A stretch of DNA of 64,000 nt from Rhodopseudomonas palustris. GTDB lineage: Bacteria; Pseudomonadota; Alphaproteobacteria; Rhizobiales; Xanthobacteraceae. The notes beneath the pieces were generated by a model, which saw only the letters and a list, made by a program, of their open reading frames with translations, ran no database searches and had not been told where the DNA came from. Position numbers and translations under genes: made by a program. The stretch spans positions 2,877,001-2,941,000 of the forward strand of contig NZ_CP041387.1 of NCBI RefSeq assembly GCF_007005445.1. Direction: 5' to 3'. Position 1 is the stretch's first letter. Each line of letters begins with the position of its first letter. This document shows, piece after piece, positions 34,426-44,704 of this stretch.

Positions 34426-35759
34426 GCGCGCCCAGGCGGCTGGCGGCACTCAAATTCGGTCTCGGGCTCGAGGGCGTTCGCGGCCAGATCGCCATTCTGG
34501 TGCTGGCGTCGATCATCGCCAGCCACCTGATCATCGCGGTGGTGTTCTTCGTCAACCGGCCGGACCGGCCGATGCCCTCACCGGCCGAGCCGCAGCAACT
34601 GCACGCGCTGGCGCAACTGATCGGGCGCAGCGCCGCGGCGGACCGGCCGCATCTGATCGCCACCATCGCCGCCGCCTTTCCCCGGCTCGAGCTCACCGCC
34701 GCAGCGTCGCCGCCCGCCGATGCCGACGAGCGGCAATGGCCGCCGCACGACATCGCCGAACTGGGCTGGCGGCTCGGCCCGAACTACCGGGTCGCCTCGC
34801 TCGGGGACGGCAAGGTGGTGATCACCCTGCCCGACGGCGCCGCAATCGGCGCCCGGATGCCGCCGGAGCGGCGCCGGCCGCCATGGGGCAACCCGTGGAT
34901 GGCCTCGCTGCTGATCGGCGTGGTCAGCCTGGCGCTGCTCGGGCTGTGGGCGGCCCGCACCCTGGCGGCGCCGCTGTCGAGCTTCGCCGCGGCGGCGGAG
35001 AATTTCAGCCTGGACAGTTCGGACGCGCCGCTGCCGGAGCGCGGCCCCGCCGAGATCCGCTCGCTGGCGCGGGCGCTGAACCGGATGCGCGGGCGCATCA
35101 CCACGTTGATCGAGGATCGCACCCGGATGCTGGCGGCGATCAGCCACGATCTGCGCACCCCGATCACCCGGATGCGGCTGCGCGCCGAATTCATCGAGGA
35201 CGAACACCAGCGCACCCAGACGCTGCACGACCTCGACCAGATGGGCACGATGCTGACGGCCGTGCTGACCTTCCTGCGCGACGGCGCCACCCGCGACGCG
35301 CCGACCCTGATCGATCTCGCCAGCGCGATGCAACTGATCGCCGACCAGTTTACCGACATCGGCGCCAAGGTCGCGTATCAGGGCCCCGAGCACGCGATGG
35401 CGATGGCGCGGCCCGGCGATCTGCATCGCGCGGTGACGAACCTGGTCGAGAACGCGGTGCGGTTCGGCACCGAGGTGACGATCCGGCTGGCGCTGACGCA
35501 GGATACGATCACCATCGAAGTCGAGGACGACGGGCCGGGTATCGCCGACGCCGACAAGGACAGCGCGCTGCAGCCGTTCGTGCGCGGCGACGACGCCCGC
35601 AACATGGACGACAATTCCTCGTTCGGGCTCGGCCTGTCGATCGCCCGTGCGATCGCCCGCGGTCATCGCGGCGAGCTGTCGCTGCACAACCGCACGCCGA
35701 ACGGCCTGACCGCCCGTATCACCCTGCCTCGCCAGAAGCCGGACCGCAGCGCCGCGTGA
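34422..35759 (+). CDS. EnvZ-like sensor histidine kinase
   Basis: A 445-residue membrane kinase: span 1 at about 22-44, a periplasmic segment of about 115 residues, span 2 at about 160-178, HAMP, then HisKA with His242 in ISHDLRTPITRMRLR, and HATPase with the N box (NLVENAVRF), DDGPGIAD and FGLGLSIARAIA. It pairs with the overlapping OmpR-like regulator. The ligand cannot be read from the sequence. Confidence 0.94.
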   Translation: MSAPRRLAALKFGLGLEGVRGQIAILVLASIIASHLIIAVVFFVNRPDRPMPSPAEPQQLHALAQLIGRSAAADRPHLIATIAAAFPRLELTAAASPPADADERQWPPHDIAELGWRLGPNYRVASLGDGKVVITLPDGAAIGARMPPERRRPPWGNPWMASLLIGVVSLALLGLWAARTLAAPLSSFAAAAENFSLDSSDAPLPERGPAEIRSLARALNRMRGRITTLIEDRTRMLAAISHDLRTPITRMRLRAEFIEDEHQRTQTLHDLDQMGTMLTAVLTFLRDGATRDAPTLIDLASAMQLIADQFTDIGAKVAYQGPEHAMAMARPGDLHRAVTNLVENAVRFGTEVTIRLALTQDTITIEVEDDGPGIADADKDSALQPFVRGDDARNMDDNSSFGLGLSIARAIARGHRGELSLHNRTPNGLTARITLPRQKPDRSAA

Positions 35760-35831
35760 CGGCGGCTGCACGGCGAATCGTTCCAATTCCGCGGGCGGAC
35801 GGGCGGCGCGCAGCCCTGCACCAAAGGCACG

Positions 35832-35859
35832 TTGACAGCGGGATTCATCCGCCTACATT
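35832..35859 (+). promoter_or_regulatory. Sigma-70-type promoter of the thiamine operon
   Basis: TTGACA (35832-35837), a 16-base spacer, then TACATT (35854-35859), just upstream of the TPP riboswitch. Confidence 0.6.
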
Positions 35860-35865
35860 GAGCCC

Positions 35866-35983
35866 GTTCCGAGGGGGGCTCCGACGAGGAGCTGAGATAC
35901 CGCACGCTCGCCGCTTCGATTCGCGAGGCACAGAGACCGCGGTGACCCTTTGAACCTGATCCGGGTCATGCCGGCGAAGGGAC
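35866..35983 (+). promoter_or_regulatory. TPP riboswitch (THI element)
   Basis: Contains the conserved pieces GGGGGGCTCCG, GCTGAGA (35891-35897), ACCCTTTGAACCTGATCCGG and ATGCCGGCGAAGGGA. It ends immediately before the thiO ATG (35988), so thiamine pyrophosphate binding probably hides the ribosome binding site (AGGGACAGGG) and reduces expression of the thi genes. Confidence 0.96.
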
Positions 35984-35987
35984 AGGG

Positions 35988-37109
35988 ATGCATCAGACAG
36001 TCGAAGGCCGTGGCGGGGCCGAATCCGCCAATCTTTCCGCTTTGGCTTCGGTAGCTTCGGCTTCAGTATCTTCGGCGTTGACCGCCGCAGCGCTGCGCAG
36101 CGAGAAGCCGGACCTGCGCAAGGACGCGCCGGTGTCGGTGATCGGGGCCGGCATTGCCGGGGCCTGGCAGGCGCTGCTGCTGGCGCGCGCCGGCCGCAAG
36201 GTCAGTCTGTACGAGCGCGGCGACAACGAGATGACACAGGCCACCAGCCATTGGGCGGGCGGCATGCTGGCGCCGTATTGCGAGGCCGAGGGCGCCGAGC
36301 CGATGGTCAGCCAGATCGGCATGCGCTCGCTCGAGATGTGGCGCAAGGAATTCCCGGACGCGGTGTTCAACGGTTCGCTGGTGGTGGCGCATCCGCGCGA
36401 CCGCGCCGATTTCGAGCGTTTCGCCAAGATGACCACCGGCCATCAGCGCGTCGACGCCGACGGCATCGCCGAGCTGGAGCCGGCGCTGGCCGGCCGGTTC
36501 CGCGAAGGCCTGTTCTTCCCCGACGAAGGCCATGTCGAGCCGCGGCTGGTGCTGGCGCGGCTGCACGAGCGGCTGATCGAGGCCGGCGGCGCCATCCATT
36601 TCGAGTCTGAAATGACGCCGGAAGATCTCGACGGTCTGGTGATCGACTGCCGCGGCCTCGCGGCCCGCGACAAGGCGCCGGAGCTGCGCGGCGTCAAGGG
36701 CGAGATGGTGGTGATCAAGACCGCCGAGGTACAGTTGTCGCGCCCGGTGCGGCTGATGCACCCGCGCTGGCCGCTCTACGTCATCCCGCGCCAGAACAAT
36801 CACTTCATGCTCGGCGCCACCACCGTCGAAAGCGAAGACGAGCTGGTGATGGTGCGCTCGGCGCTGGAACTGCTCAGCGCGGCTTACGCGGTGCATCCGG
36901 CGTTCGGCGAAGCCCATATCGTCGAACTCGGTGCCGGGCTGCGTCCCGCCTTCCCCGACAACCTGCCGCGGATCGCCATCGGCAACCGCCGCGTCGCCAC
37001 CAACGGCCTGTATCGCCACGGTTTCCTGATGGCGCCGTCGCTGGCCGAGAAGGTGGTGGCCTATGTCGAGCGCGGCGAGATCGACAATCAGGTGATGCGA
37101 TGCTTGTGA
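35988..37109 (+). CDS. thiO: ThiO, FAD-dependent glycine oxidase
   Basis: A 373-residue flavoprotein that oxidises glycine to iminoglycine (dehydroglycine) for thiazole synthesis. The FAD motif GAGIAG lies at residues 53-58, followed by SHWAGGMLAPYCE, and the C-terminal GLYRHGFLMAP is typical of the DAO fold in ThiO. About 45 Ala/Ser-rich residues precede the Rossmann fold; the start is still credible because it follows the riboswitch directly and no other ATG is available. It overlaps thiS by ten bases. Confidence 0.92.
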   Translation: MHQTVEGRGGAESANLSALASVASASVSSALTAAALRSEKPDLRKDAPVSVIGAGIAGAWQALLLARAGRKVSLYERGDNEMTQATSHWAGGMLAPYCEAEGAEPMVSQIGMRSLEMWRKEFPDAVFNGSLVVAHPRDRADFERFAKMTTGHQRVDADGIAELEPALAGRFREGLFFPDEGHVEPRLVLARLHERLIEAGGAIHFESEMTPEDLDGLVIDCRGLAARDKAPELRGVKGEMVVIKTAEVQLSRPVRLMHPRWPLYVIPRQNNHFMLGATTVESEDELVMVRSALELLSAAYAVHPAFGEAHIVELGAGLRPAFPDNLPRIAIGNRRVATNGLYRHGFLMAPSLAEKVVAYVERGEIDNQVMRCL

Positions 37110-37297
37110 CCATCAACGGCGAACAGCGCGAGATCCAGTCCGCCAGCGTCGCCGCGCTGATGGCCGAGCTCGACTGCACCGGCGGCCACTTCGCCGTCGC
37201 GCTCAATTACGACGTCGTCCCCCGCGGCAAATGGGACGAAACCCCCGTCACCGCCGGCGACGAAATCGAGATCCTGACGCCGCGGCAGGGGGGATGA
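37100..37297 (+). CDS. thiS: ThiS, sulfur carrier protein
   Basis: A 65-residue ubiquitin-like protein ending in the Gly-Gly that is adenylated and thiocarboxylated (TPRQGG). It delivers sulfur to ThiG. The start overlaps the end of thiO. thiG follows only after a 418-base repeat-filled gap. Confidence 0.94.
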   Translation: MLVTINGEQREIQSASVAALMAELDCTGGHFAVALNYDVVPRGKWDETPVTAGDEIEILTPRQGG

Positions 37298-37320
37298 GGA
37301 TGGCCTCGCCCCGGATATCG

Positions 37321-37424
37321 ACGTCATCGCCCGGCTCGACCGGGCGACCCAGTATCCCAGAGCGCCGGCGTTCAGCCGCGAACACTCTGCGATACTGGAT
37401 CCCCGCCTTCGCGGGGATGACGAC
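37321..37424. repeat. Palindromic repeat between thiS and thiG, copy 1
   Basis: ACGTCATCGCCCGGCTCGAC at the left, CCAGTATCCCAGAGCGCC, and GATACTGGATCCCCGCC with CGCGGGGATGACG at the right: the inverted counterpart of 22429-22548. It can fold on itself through the GTATCC/GGATAC-type blocks. Confidence 0.75.
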
Positions 37425-37477
37425 TGTGGTGGGGATGAGGATGGCGGTGATACACGCTACGCGCCGCAGCGCCTCCA

Positions 37478-37690
37478 CTCCCCTCCCCCTTGCGGGGAGG
37501 GGTCGGGGGTGGGGGTGGGGGTCGGCGAGTCGCAGCGCTGCTACTCACCTCTCCCCGCGCGCGGGGAGAGGTCGAATGCTGAGCGCAGCGAAGCGTTCGG
37601 GTGAGGGGGCGCCTCCGCGCGGCCGAGAGGCTCGAACTCGCCGAACCGCCCCCTCACCCCAGCCCTCTCCCCGCACGCGGGGAGAGGGAG
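37478..37690. repeat. Cluster of GC-rich hairpin repeats between thiS and thiG
   Basis: Three units in a row: CTCCCCTTGCGGGGAGGGG-type at 37478-37528 (the same kind as in rnpB), CACCTCTCCCCGCGCGCGGGGAGAGG at 37546-37575 with a GAGCGCAGCGAAGCG tail, and CCCTCTCCCCGCACGCGGGG at 37662-37690. The second and third face each other and could close a larger stem. The thiG start lies 25 bases after the last unit. Confidence 0.75.
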
Positions 37691-37715
37691 CGCGCCGCGG
37701 CACTGGAGATGCGTC

Positions 37716-38498
37716 ATGGTGAAATTCTACGACCGCGAATTCGGCTCCCGGCTGCTGATCGGCAGCGCGCTGTATCCGTCGCCGGCGATCATGCAGGACT
37801 CGATCCGCGAGTCGGGCGCCGAGATCGTCACGGTGTCGCTGCGGCGCGAGACGGCGGGCGGCAAGGCCGGCGATCAGTTCTGGTCGCTAATCCGCGAACT
37901 CGGCGTCACCGTGCTGCCGAACACCGCCGGCTGCCGCGGCGTGCGCGATGCGGTGACCACCGCCAAGCTGGCGCGCGAATTGTTCGGCACGAGCTGGATC
38001 AAGCTCGAAGTGATCGCCGACAACGACACGCTGCAGCCGGACGTGGTCGGCCTGGTCGAAGCCGCGCAAATCCTGATCAAGGACGGCTTCGAGGTGTTTC
38101 CCTATTGCACCGAGGATCTGTCGGTGGCGATGCGGCTGGTCGATGCCGGCTGCCGGGTGATCATGCCGTGGGCGGCGCCGATCGGCAGCGCGCGCGGCAT
38201 CGTCAGTCGCGACGCGTTGAAGCTGCTGCGCGACCGCCTGCCGGATATCACGCTGGTGGTCGACGCCGGCCTCGGCGCGCCGAGCCACGCCGCCGAGGCG
38301 ATGGAACTCGGCTACGACGCCGTGCTGCTCAATACCGCGATCGCCAAGGCCGAAGACCCGGTGGCGATGGCGCGCGGCTTCAAGCTCGCGGTCGAAGCCG
38401 GCCGCACTGGTTACGAAGCGGGGCTGATGGGCGCCCGCGATTTCGCTTCGCCCTCCACCCCTGTGATCGGGACACCGTTCTGGCATGCCGTATCCTGA
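37716..38498 (+). CDS. thiG: ThiG, thiazole synthase
   Basis: A 260-residue (beta-alpha)8 enzyme joining DXP, ThiS-thiocarboxylate and iminoglycine into the thiazole phosphate. The Schiff-base lysine is in [10 protein letters not shown], and the phosphate-binding [17 protein letters not shown] and [12 protein letters not shown] are clear. It overlaps thiE by 14 bases. Confidence 0.96.
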   Translation: MVKFYDREFGSRLLIGSALYPSPAIMQDSIRESGAEIVTVSLRRETAGGKAGDQFWSLIRELGVTVLPNTAGCRGVRDAVTTAKLARELFGTSWIKLEVIADNDTLQPDVVGLVEAAQILIKDGFEVFPYCTEDLSVAMRLVDAGCRVIMPWAAPIGSARGIVSRDALKLLRDRLPDITLVVDAGLGAPSHAAEAMELGYDAVLLNTAIAKAEDPVAMARGFKLAVEAGRTGYEAGLMGARDFASPSTPVIGTPFWHAVS

Positions 38499-39093
38499 CC
38501 GTTTCTATCCCGTCGTCGACAGCATCGCGTGGGTCAAACGCCTCGCCGCGCTCGGCGTCGGCACCGTGCAGCTCCGCGCCAAGGACCTCGACGACGGCGC
38601 TGCGCTGCAGCTCGTCACCGACGCGCTCGCGGCGGTGAAGGACACCAGCGTCAAGCTGATCATCAACGACTACTGGCGCGCCGCGATCGTCGCCGGCGCC
38701 CAGCATCTGCATCTCGGCCAGGAAGACCTCGCCGAAGCGGACCTCGCCGAGATCCGCAGCGCCGGGCTGACGCTCGGCCTCTCCACCCACGACGACGCCG
38801 AACTCGAAACCGCGCTCGCCGCCGAGCCGGACTACATCGCGCTCGGCCCGATCTTCCCGACCACGCTGAAATCGATGCGGTTTGCCCCGCAGGGCATTCC
38901 GAAGATCACCGAATGGAAGAAGCGCGTCGGCAACATCCCGCTGGTCGCGATCGGCGGCATCAAGCTGGAGCAGGCCGAAGAAATCTTCGCCGCCGGCGCC
39001 GACTCGATCGCGGTGGTCAGCGACGTGACGCAAAACCCCGATCCAGACGCCCGCGTCCGCGCCTGGCTCGATTTCGTCGCCGAGAAGGCGTGA
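38485..39093 (+). CDS. thiE: ThiE, thiamine-phosphate synthase
   Basis: A 202-residue TIM-barrel enzyme coupling HMP-PP with thiazole phosphate to thiamine phosphate. Visible motifs: [41 protein letters not shown] and [26 protein letters not shown]. It begins inside the end of thiG. A repeat separates it from thiC. Confidence 0.94.
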   Translation: MPYPDRFYPVVDSIAWVKRLAALGVGTVQLRAKDLDDGAALQLVTDALAAVKDTSVKLIINDYWRAAIVAGAQHLHLGQEDLAEADLAEIRSAGLTLGLSTHDDAELETALAAEPDYIALGPIFPTTLKSMRFAPQGIPKITEWKKRVGNIPLVAIGGIKLEQAEEIFAAGADSIAVVSDVTQNPDPDARVRAWLDFVAEKA

Positions 39094-39109
39094 CTTTGAT
39101 GACGGACTC

Positions 39110-39199
39110 TCTCCGTCATTGCGAGCGAAGCGAAGCAATCCAGAGTCCGGCGCACTGAGCTCCTGGATTGCTTCGTCGCTACGCTCCTCGCAATGACGG
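39110..39199. repeat. Palindromic repeat between thiE and thiC
   Basis: CCGTCATTGCGAGCGAAGCG at the left and CGCTACGCTCCTCGCAATGA at the right enclose AGCAATCCAGAG / CTCCTGGATTGCTT, forming one long imperfect hairpin across about 90 bases. Confidence 0.8.
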
Positions 39200-39231
39200 A
39201 CCAATCAAGCGGCCCGAATAACAACCGATAA

Positions 39232-41169
<1,938 letters not shown>

Positions 41170-41237
41170 GGCAGCGGGCGTTCCTCAAGGATAACGTCAT
41201 GCCCGGGCTCGACCCGGGCAACCATCGAAACGAAACG

Positions 41238-41260
41238 GCCGGGCGAAAGCCCGGCTTGTT
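41238..41260 (+). terminator. Terminator of the thi operon
   Basis: GCCGGGC-GAAA-GCCCGGC followed by TTGTT, 69 bases after the thiC stop. Confidence 0.7.
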
Positions 41261-41269
41261 CATAATACC

Positions 41270-41350
41270 TGTAGGGCGGGTTAACCGAAGGCGTAACCCG
41301 CCTCCTATGCACAAGCAGCCGGCGGATTACGCTGCGCTAATCCGCCCGGG
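41270..41350. repeat. REP-type palindromes, pair 1 (left border of accessory zone)
   Basis: Two adjoining units: GTAGGGCGGGTTAACCGAAG with CGTAACCCGCC, and GGCGGATTACGCTGCGCTAA with TCCGCCC. Same family as the units flanking the RAYT gene at 44.2-45.3 kb. With a CGTCATGCCCGGG hairpin at 41200-41222 they fill the gap after thiC. Confidence 0.8.
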
Positions 41351-41479
41351 TACAGGCTGCAGCTCGCCCGCGCAACATAGTCTCGATTAGCCCGGCCACA
41401 CTAGTTCATCCTAGGTATTATATACAATCCAACGTCTTGCCTGAACCATCCCCTGTCAAACTATCTCCACGGGCACGCC

Positions 41480-42247
41480 ATGGATAGTCTCGCGAAGCTC
41501 ATTACAGCAGTTGCTTCATTGGTTGCCGCAATGGCATGGCCGATGGCTTTTCTCATCGTGGCACTCATTTTCCGGAAGGAACTCAAGCAGACCTTTGGCA
41601 GAGTTCCTACCTTCATCGACCGAGTGAAGAAAGCATCGGCGGCGGGCGTAGCTATTGAACTCGACCGCGTCGCAAAAGCTGAAATTGAAATCGGCGCCGA
41701 CCAAATGGGCAAGGTAACAGCTCGACAGATTGAAGCGGCTGAAAGGATCGCGATTCAAACCCAAGAAATCGACCCGCAGACGCTCTTAGCTGAATTGGAT
41801 CGGCTTTGCTTGGAATACGATTCTATCAGACGGACTTTGCCATCCGGCTCAGAGCGCACAAGAGCAATGACCCGCGTCGTTGTGAAAATGCGAGCTCTAG
41901 CCCCCAGCCTTGTGGAATATATGGATGCCTACAAGGGCTCCGCTTCCGCCGGAAGTCGGCTGGCAGCCGTTACAATGATGCAAATGACGCCCAGGGTCGC
42001 GGACATTGACTGGTTGCGCGAGCGCTTCTTCTCAGAACAACCGTTTGTCTTCTACCATGCAGCTCTGGCGTTAGAGAACGCTGCCAGCGTCTGCGACACT
42101 CCCGAGAAGAAGGAGCGGCTACGCGAGACGGCACAGCGTGCACTTGCTAAGGTCAAGAACTTCAAAGGTCCATCGGACAAGGGAACATTGGAAATTCTCG
42201 AAGTACTGGTTGCCGACCTCTCGCCCCCCACCCGTAACGCAGATTAA
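41480..42247 (+). CDS. Orphan membrane-anchored protein with helical soluble domain
   Basis: A 255-residue protein I do not recognise. One N-terminal membrane span (about 10-31; VASLVAAMAWPMAFLIVALIF) is followed by a basic stretch (FRKELKQTFGRVPTFIDRVKK) and a helical, TPR- or HEAT-like soluble domain (about 85-240). Base composition is lower in G+C than the thi genes. It lies between two REP clusters, next to another orphan gene on the other strand; it looks like transferred accessory DNA. Confidence 0.75.
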   Translation: MDSLAKLITAVASLVAAMAWPMAFLIVALIFRKELKQTFGRVPTFIDRVKKASAAGVAIELDRVAKAEIEIGADQMGKVTARQIEAAERIAIQTQEIDPQTLLAELDRLCLEYDSIRRTLPSGSERTRAMTRVVVKMRALAPSLVEYMDAYKGSASAGSRLAAVTMMQMTPRVADIDWLRERFFSEQPFVFYHAALALENAASVCDTPEKKERLRETAQRALAKVKNFKGPSDKGTLEILEVLVADLSPPTRNAD

Positions 42248-42407
42248 CGCGTAGCTTGCCTACAACCTGATTCATGCAAAGAGCCTTGGATATCCCCTTG
42301 ATCGATCGATACTTGCTCCATATGTAATTGGATACCTCATCGCCTACCCAGTAGCCCATTTTCTAGTCGTCGGTGAATTGCATCATTTGTTTGCAAGTCA
42401 ATAATTT

Positions 42408-42470
42408 AGCCCGTAGGCGGGTTAGTGGAGCGCAATCCGCCGCACACGAACGCAAGCCGAGCCACCGCTG
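42408..42470. repeat. REP-type palindromes, pair 2
   Basis: GCCCGTAGGCGGGTTAGTGG then GCGCAATCCGCCGCACACG and CGCAAGCCGAGCCACCGC, a diverged copy of the family at 44241-44340. It separates the convergent orphan genes. Confidence 0.7.
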
Positions 42471-42471
42471 G

Positions 42472-43143
42472 TCAGAGACCCTTTCGACGTGGCGAGATTC
42501 TCGACATCCAGTTTCGAGCCCTGCCCAGCAGTCCCGGGATTAGTCCTCGCCCCCCTTTCCTCGCGGCCCGAAGTCCCGGTTGAAGCTGATCTAGTAAAGC
42601 GTGCCCGGCCAACATAGCGGCCCCCGCCCGGCTAACATAGCCGCCGACTTTTTCAAGTTCAGCAGCTCGATCAATCAATCCCAAAGGATAGCGAATGAAA
42701 TAATTGATTGACGCGAGCTGCTGCTGGAAGTCGAACAGATCTTCTGCGGTAAAATGAACGCTGAGAATTTCCTTCTTTCGCACTCTAATTGCAGTGATTC
42801 GATCCAAATCGTCGGCATTCCACTTCAGCATCCCGTGGACCAGCGCATTTCGATAATCCAATAGGTGTTTGATTTGAGATAACTGCTTTCGAAGGACATC
42901 CCGCCGTTCGGGAGCTGAGACTTCAACGACTTTCTCCTTCCACAGGTCTAGCACTTGAGAGAATTTCACATTGTTCATCGCTTTAGGAAGTTCAGAATTG
43001 TCCTCTTCATCAAAGGAGCGCAGTGTCTGATGAAAGATCTCGTATTCCATCGCTCCCCATTGGGTCACGACAAGACCGATTAGCCCACATTCTCGTTCGC
43101 TTAGCTCAACCGAAAACAAATACTTCAGATCTTGATCAGGCAT
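42472..43143 (-). CDS. Orphan protein with HEPN-like R-x4-H motif
   Basis: A 223-residue, mostly helical soluble protein. It contains a WGAMEYEIFHQTL segment (about 29-41) and, in a predicted helix, YRNALVHGML with Arg98 and His103 spaced as R-x4-H, the arrangement seen in HEPN-superfamily RNases. The last 45 residues are rich in Arg, Gly and Lys. G+C is lower than the surroundings. It is convergent with the orphan membrane protein gene and flanked by REP units. The HEPN assignment is a motif-level guess. Confidence 0.6.
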   Translation of the reverse strand: MPDQDLKYLFSVELSERECGLIGLVVTQWGAMEYEIFHQTLRSFDEEDNSELPKAMNNVKFSQVLDLWKEKVVEVSAPERRDVLRKQLSQIKHLLDYRNALVHGMLKWNADDLDRITAIRVRKKEILSVHFTAEDLFDFQQQLASINYFIRYPLGLIDRAAELEKVGGYVSRAGAAMLAGHALLDQLQPGLRAARKGGRGLIPGLLGRARNWMSRISPRRKGL

Positions 43144-43171
43144 ACCCCGCCCCTCTGCTCTGTAAACCCTT

Positions 43172-43270
43172 TAGCCCCTATGGCGGACTTGCGTCGCGCA
43201 ATCCGCAATTCCGTCGATGCAAACTCCCGCACCGCTCGGCGGGTTGCGCATTCGGCCAACCTCGCCCTAA
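43172..43270. repeat. REP-type palindromes, pair 3
   Basis: TATGGCGGACTTGCGTCGCG-CAATCCGC and GCTCGGCGGGTTGCGCATTC-GGCCAACCTCGCCCTAAGG, joined directly to the duplicated transposase end at 43271. The same junction of REP to transposase end occurs at 44692. Confidence 0.7.
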
Positions 43271-43430
43271 GGTCAAGCGACGCTAGGCTTCGCCGAACTC
43301 ACCTTCGACACTGGCATCACCCGACCAGTCGAGCGGAAACACCCCGCGTCGTACCACACGATGAAACGAGGAATGCGGCCAATCCTGCACACGGCTAACC
43401 AGCCCATGCTTCACCGGGTTGATCATGCAG
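43271..43430 (-). pseudogene. Duplicated 3' end of the RAYT transposase gene
   Basis: These 160 bases match 44693-44852 with no gaps and about 9 mismatches by eye (near 94 percent). They encode the last residues of the RAYT protein ([20 protein letters not shown] ... VEGEFGEA) and then break off. No HUH motif is present, so this is a non-functional remnant carried with its REP unit. Confidence 0.88.
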
Positions 43431-43437
43431 CAAGCGT

Positions 43438-43519
43438 CGCCCGGGTGAGCGAAGCGATACCCGGGACTCCTGCGTTCGTTCAACCCCGCGTATCGCTGCG
43501 CTCACGCGGGCTACTCGCT
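43438..43519. repeat. Palindromic units CCCGGGTGAGCGAAGCGATACCCGGG type
   Basis: Two hairpins in opposite orientation: CGCCCGGGTGAGCGAAGCG / ATACCCGGG and CCCGCGTATCGCTGCGCTCA / CGCGGGC. They differ from the RAYT-linked units in stem sequence but keep the GAGCGAAGCG core. Confidence 0.65.
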
Positions 43520-43763
43520 GCATCTGGTGGTCCTTGAACCCAAGCGCCTGCAACTGCGCCTTTGCTTGTTCGATCCTATCGATCTGCTCCCGTGATGGTA
43601 TGATTGCCACGTCCATGGGGACTTCTAGCGTTTGCCGCAGGATTGATACCAACTCACGCAGGGCGTGGGCGGCGACCGGGCTCGAAACGCGCAGTGGAAA
43701 TGCGCCCGCCGCCAAGCGGCAAAAATCAACGTTGACAAGCAGGCTTAATAGGAATAAATACAC
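43520..43763 (-). pseudogene. Possible gene remnant between repeats
   Basis: The minus strand reads LRELVSILRQTLEVPMDVAIIPSREQIDRIEQAKAQLQAL in one frame, with protein-like composition, but the frame runs without a natural end into the GAGCGAAGCG hairpins and begins inside another repeat (GTG at 43763). It may be the tail or core of a gene cut by repeat insertion. I do not recognise a family. Confidence 0.3.
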
Positions 43764-44160
43764 ATCACCTCTCCCATCGAGGGGCGCCTCCGGAGGCGTC
43801 TTGAGGCGGGGAGAGGGGCGGCGTCCTGCGTCGCGTGGTTCGCAGCCACGTGGCCCGGGAGGCCGAGGGTCACCGTCCGCCGCTACTACGAGCGGCCGCC
43901 GCTTCAGAGGCTGGACGGGTACAGTGGAGGCCGGGGAAAGCCCGCAAGCTCGCTGTGTCCCGGAAGAACGGTCCTTCGGCCCAAAGATCGCCGCGGTGGG
44001 CGCGCCGTGAGGCGTTGCGCGAGGGATCGCAAGCCCTCGCGACAAGATCCACCCTTAGCGCCGCACGGCGCGCCCCCGCCCCTCGCCGCGATAGCGACGG
44101 GCGCAAAACTCGGGCTCATCGAGCCGCGAGAGCGATTGGCCGTGGCTGTTTGACAGTGTG
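43764..44160. repeat. Non-coding composite repeat, about 400 bases
   Basis: Starts with a CACCTCTCCC-type hairpin (partner GGCGGGGAGAGG), then a G+C-rich stretch with short direct and inverted blocks (GGCGCGCCGTGAGGCGTTGC, AGCGCCGCACGGCGCGCCCC, GGGATCGCAAGCCCTCGCGA) and ends near GGCTGTTTGACAGTGTGGAT. No frame looks protein-like on either strand. I believe similar blocks recur in genomes of this family, but that is from memory and unchecked. Confidence 0.5.
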
Positions 44161-44240
44161 GATCGGAGAATGGGATGAGGCGGTGCGCTCGCGCCGCGCT
44201 GCTCGGCATCGCCCGACGTGATCGGGCGACCAGCAGTTCA

Positions 44241-44340
44241 GCCCGTAGGGCGGATTAGCGAAGCGTAATCCGCCGCCACTTGGACGCAAGCCCAGCCGCC
44301 GCTCGGCGGGCTACGCCTTCGGCTACCCCGCCCTACGGTC
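44241..44340. repeat. REP-type palindromes, pair 4
   Basis: GCCCGTAGGGCGGATTAGCG-AAGCGTAATCCGCC (44241-44274) and GCTCGGCGGGCTACGCCTTC-GGCTACCCCGCCCTACGG (44301-44338). The two units form a paired BIME-like block and are the cleanest copy in the window. Confidence 0.85.
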
Positions 44341-44351
44341 ACACGTCGGCG

Positions 44352-44585
44352 TTACGTTTTCTTCTTCGCAAACATCGTCTCGAATAGCTGTTTGGCGCGC
44401 GTGAGGCCTTGGTCGGTGAAGACGACCGACTTCACCTTACCGGCCGGGTTTCCGATCAGACCCTTGTCGTGCAGCCGGTCGAGGGTGTCCCAGTCGTGGC
44501 CTTTCCAGGCGCGGGTTCGGTCATGCAGCGTCAGATACAGCAGCGCCAGAGTCGCGTCGTCGATCTTGTCGGTGTCGAATTCCAT
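44352..44585 (-). CDS. DUF6429 family small protein
   Basis: A 77-residue protein: MEFDTDKIDDATLALLYLTL, HDRTRAWKGHDWDTLDRLHD, KGLIGNPAGKVKSVVFTDQG, then LTRAKQLFETMF, which matches the DUF6429 pattern (winged-helix-like). The ATG at 44585 has GGGAGATCGAGG upstream; a start at 44633 would run into a REP unit. It is bracketed by REP pairs 4 and 5, next to the RAYT gene on the same strand. Confidence 0.8.
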   Translation of the reverse strand: MEFDTDKIDDATLALLYLTLHDRTRAWKGHDWDTLDRLHDKGLIGNPAGKVKSVVFTDQGLTRAKQLFETMFAKKKT

Positions 44586-44600
44586 CCTCGATCTCCCGGC

Positions 44601-44692
44601 CGGTTGGCGGATGAGCGAAGCGTAATCTGTCACTCCCTCAATGAGAACACCGTTGCCACCGGCGGGTTACGCCTTTGGCTGACCCGCGCTAC
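44601..44692. repeat. REP-type palindromes, pair 5
   Basis: GGTTGGCGGATGAGCGAAGC-GTAATCTGTCA and CCGGCGGGTTACGCCTTTGG-CTGACCCGCGCTACGG. Lies between the DUF6429 start and the RAYT 3' end, and is the flank copied along with the transposase end at 43271. Confidence 0.8.
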
Positions 44693-44704
44693 GGTCAAGC
44701 GACG

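Noticed and set aside
41480..43143. A toxin-antitoxin pair made of the two orphan genes
   Set aside because: They are convergent and separated by a REP block rather than co-directional and overlapping, and neither looks like a known antitoxin.
43534..44221. Several small open frames within the non-coding repeat
   Set aside because: Composition is Arg/Ala/Pro-rich in all frames, with hairpins cutting across them; treated as repeat rather than genes.
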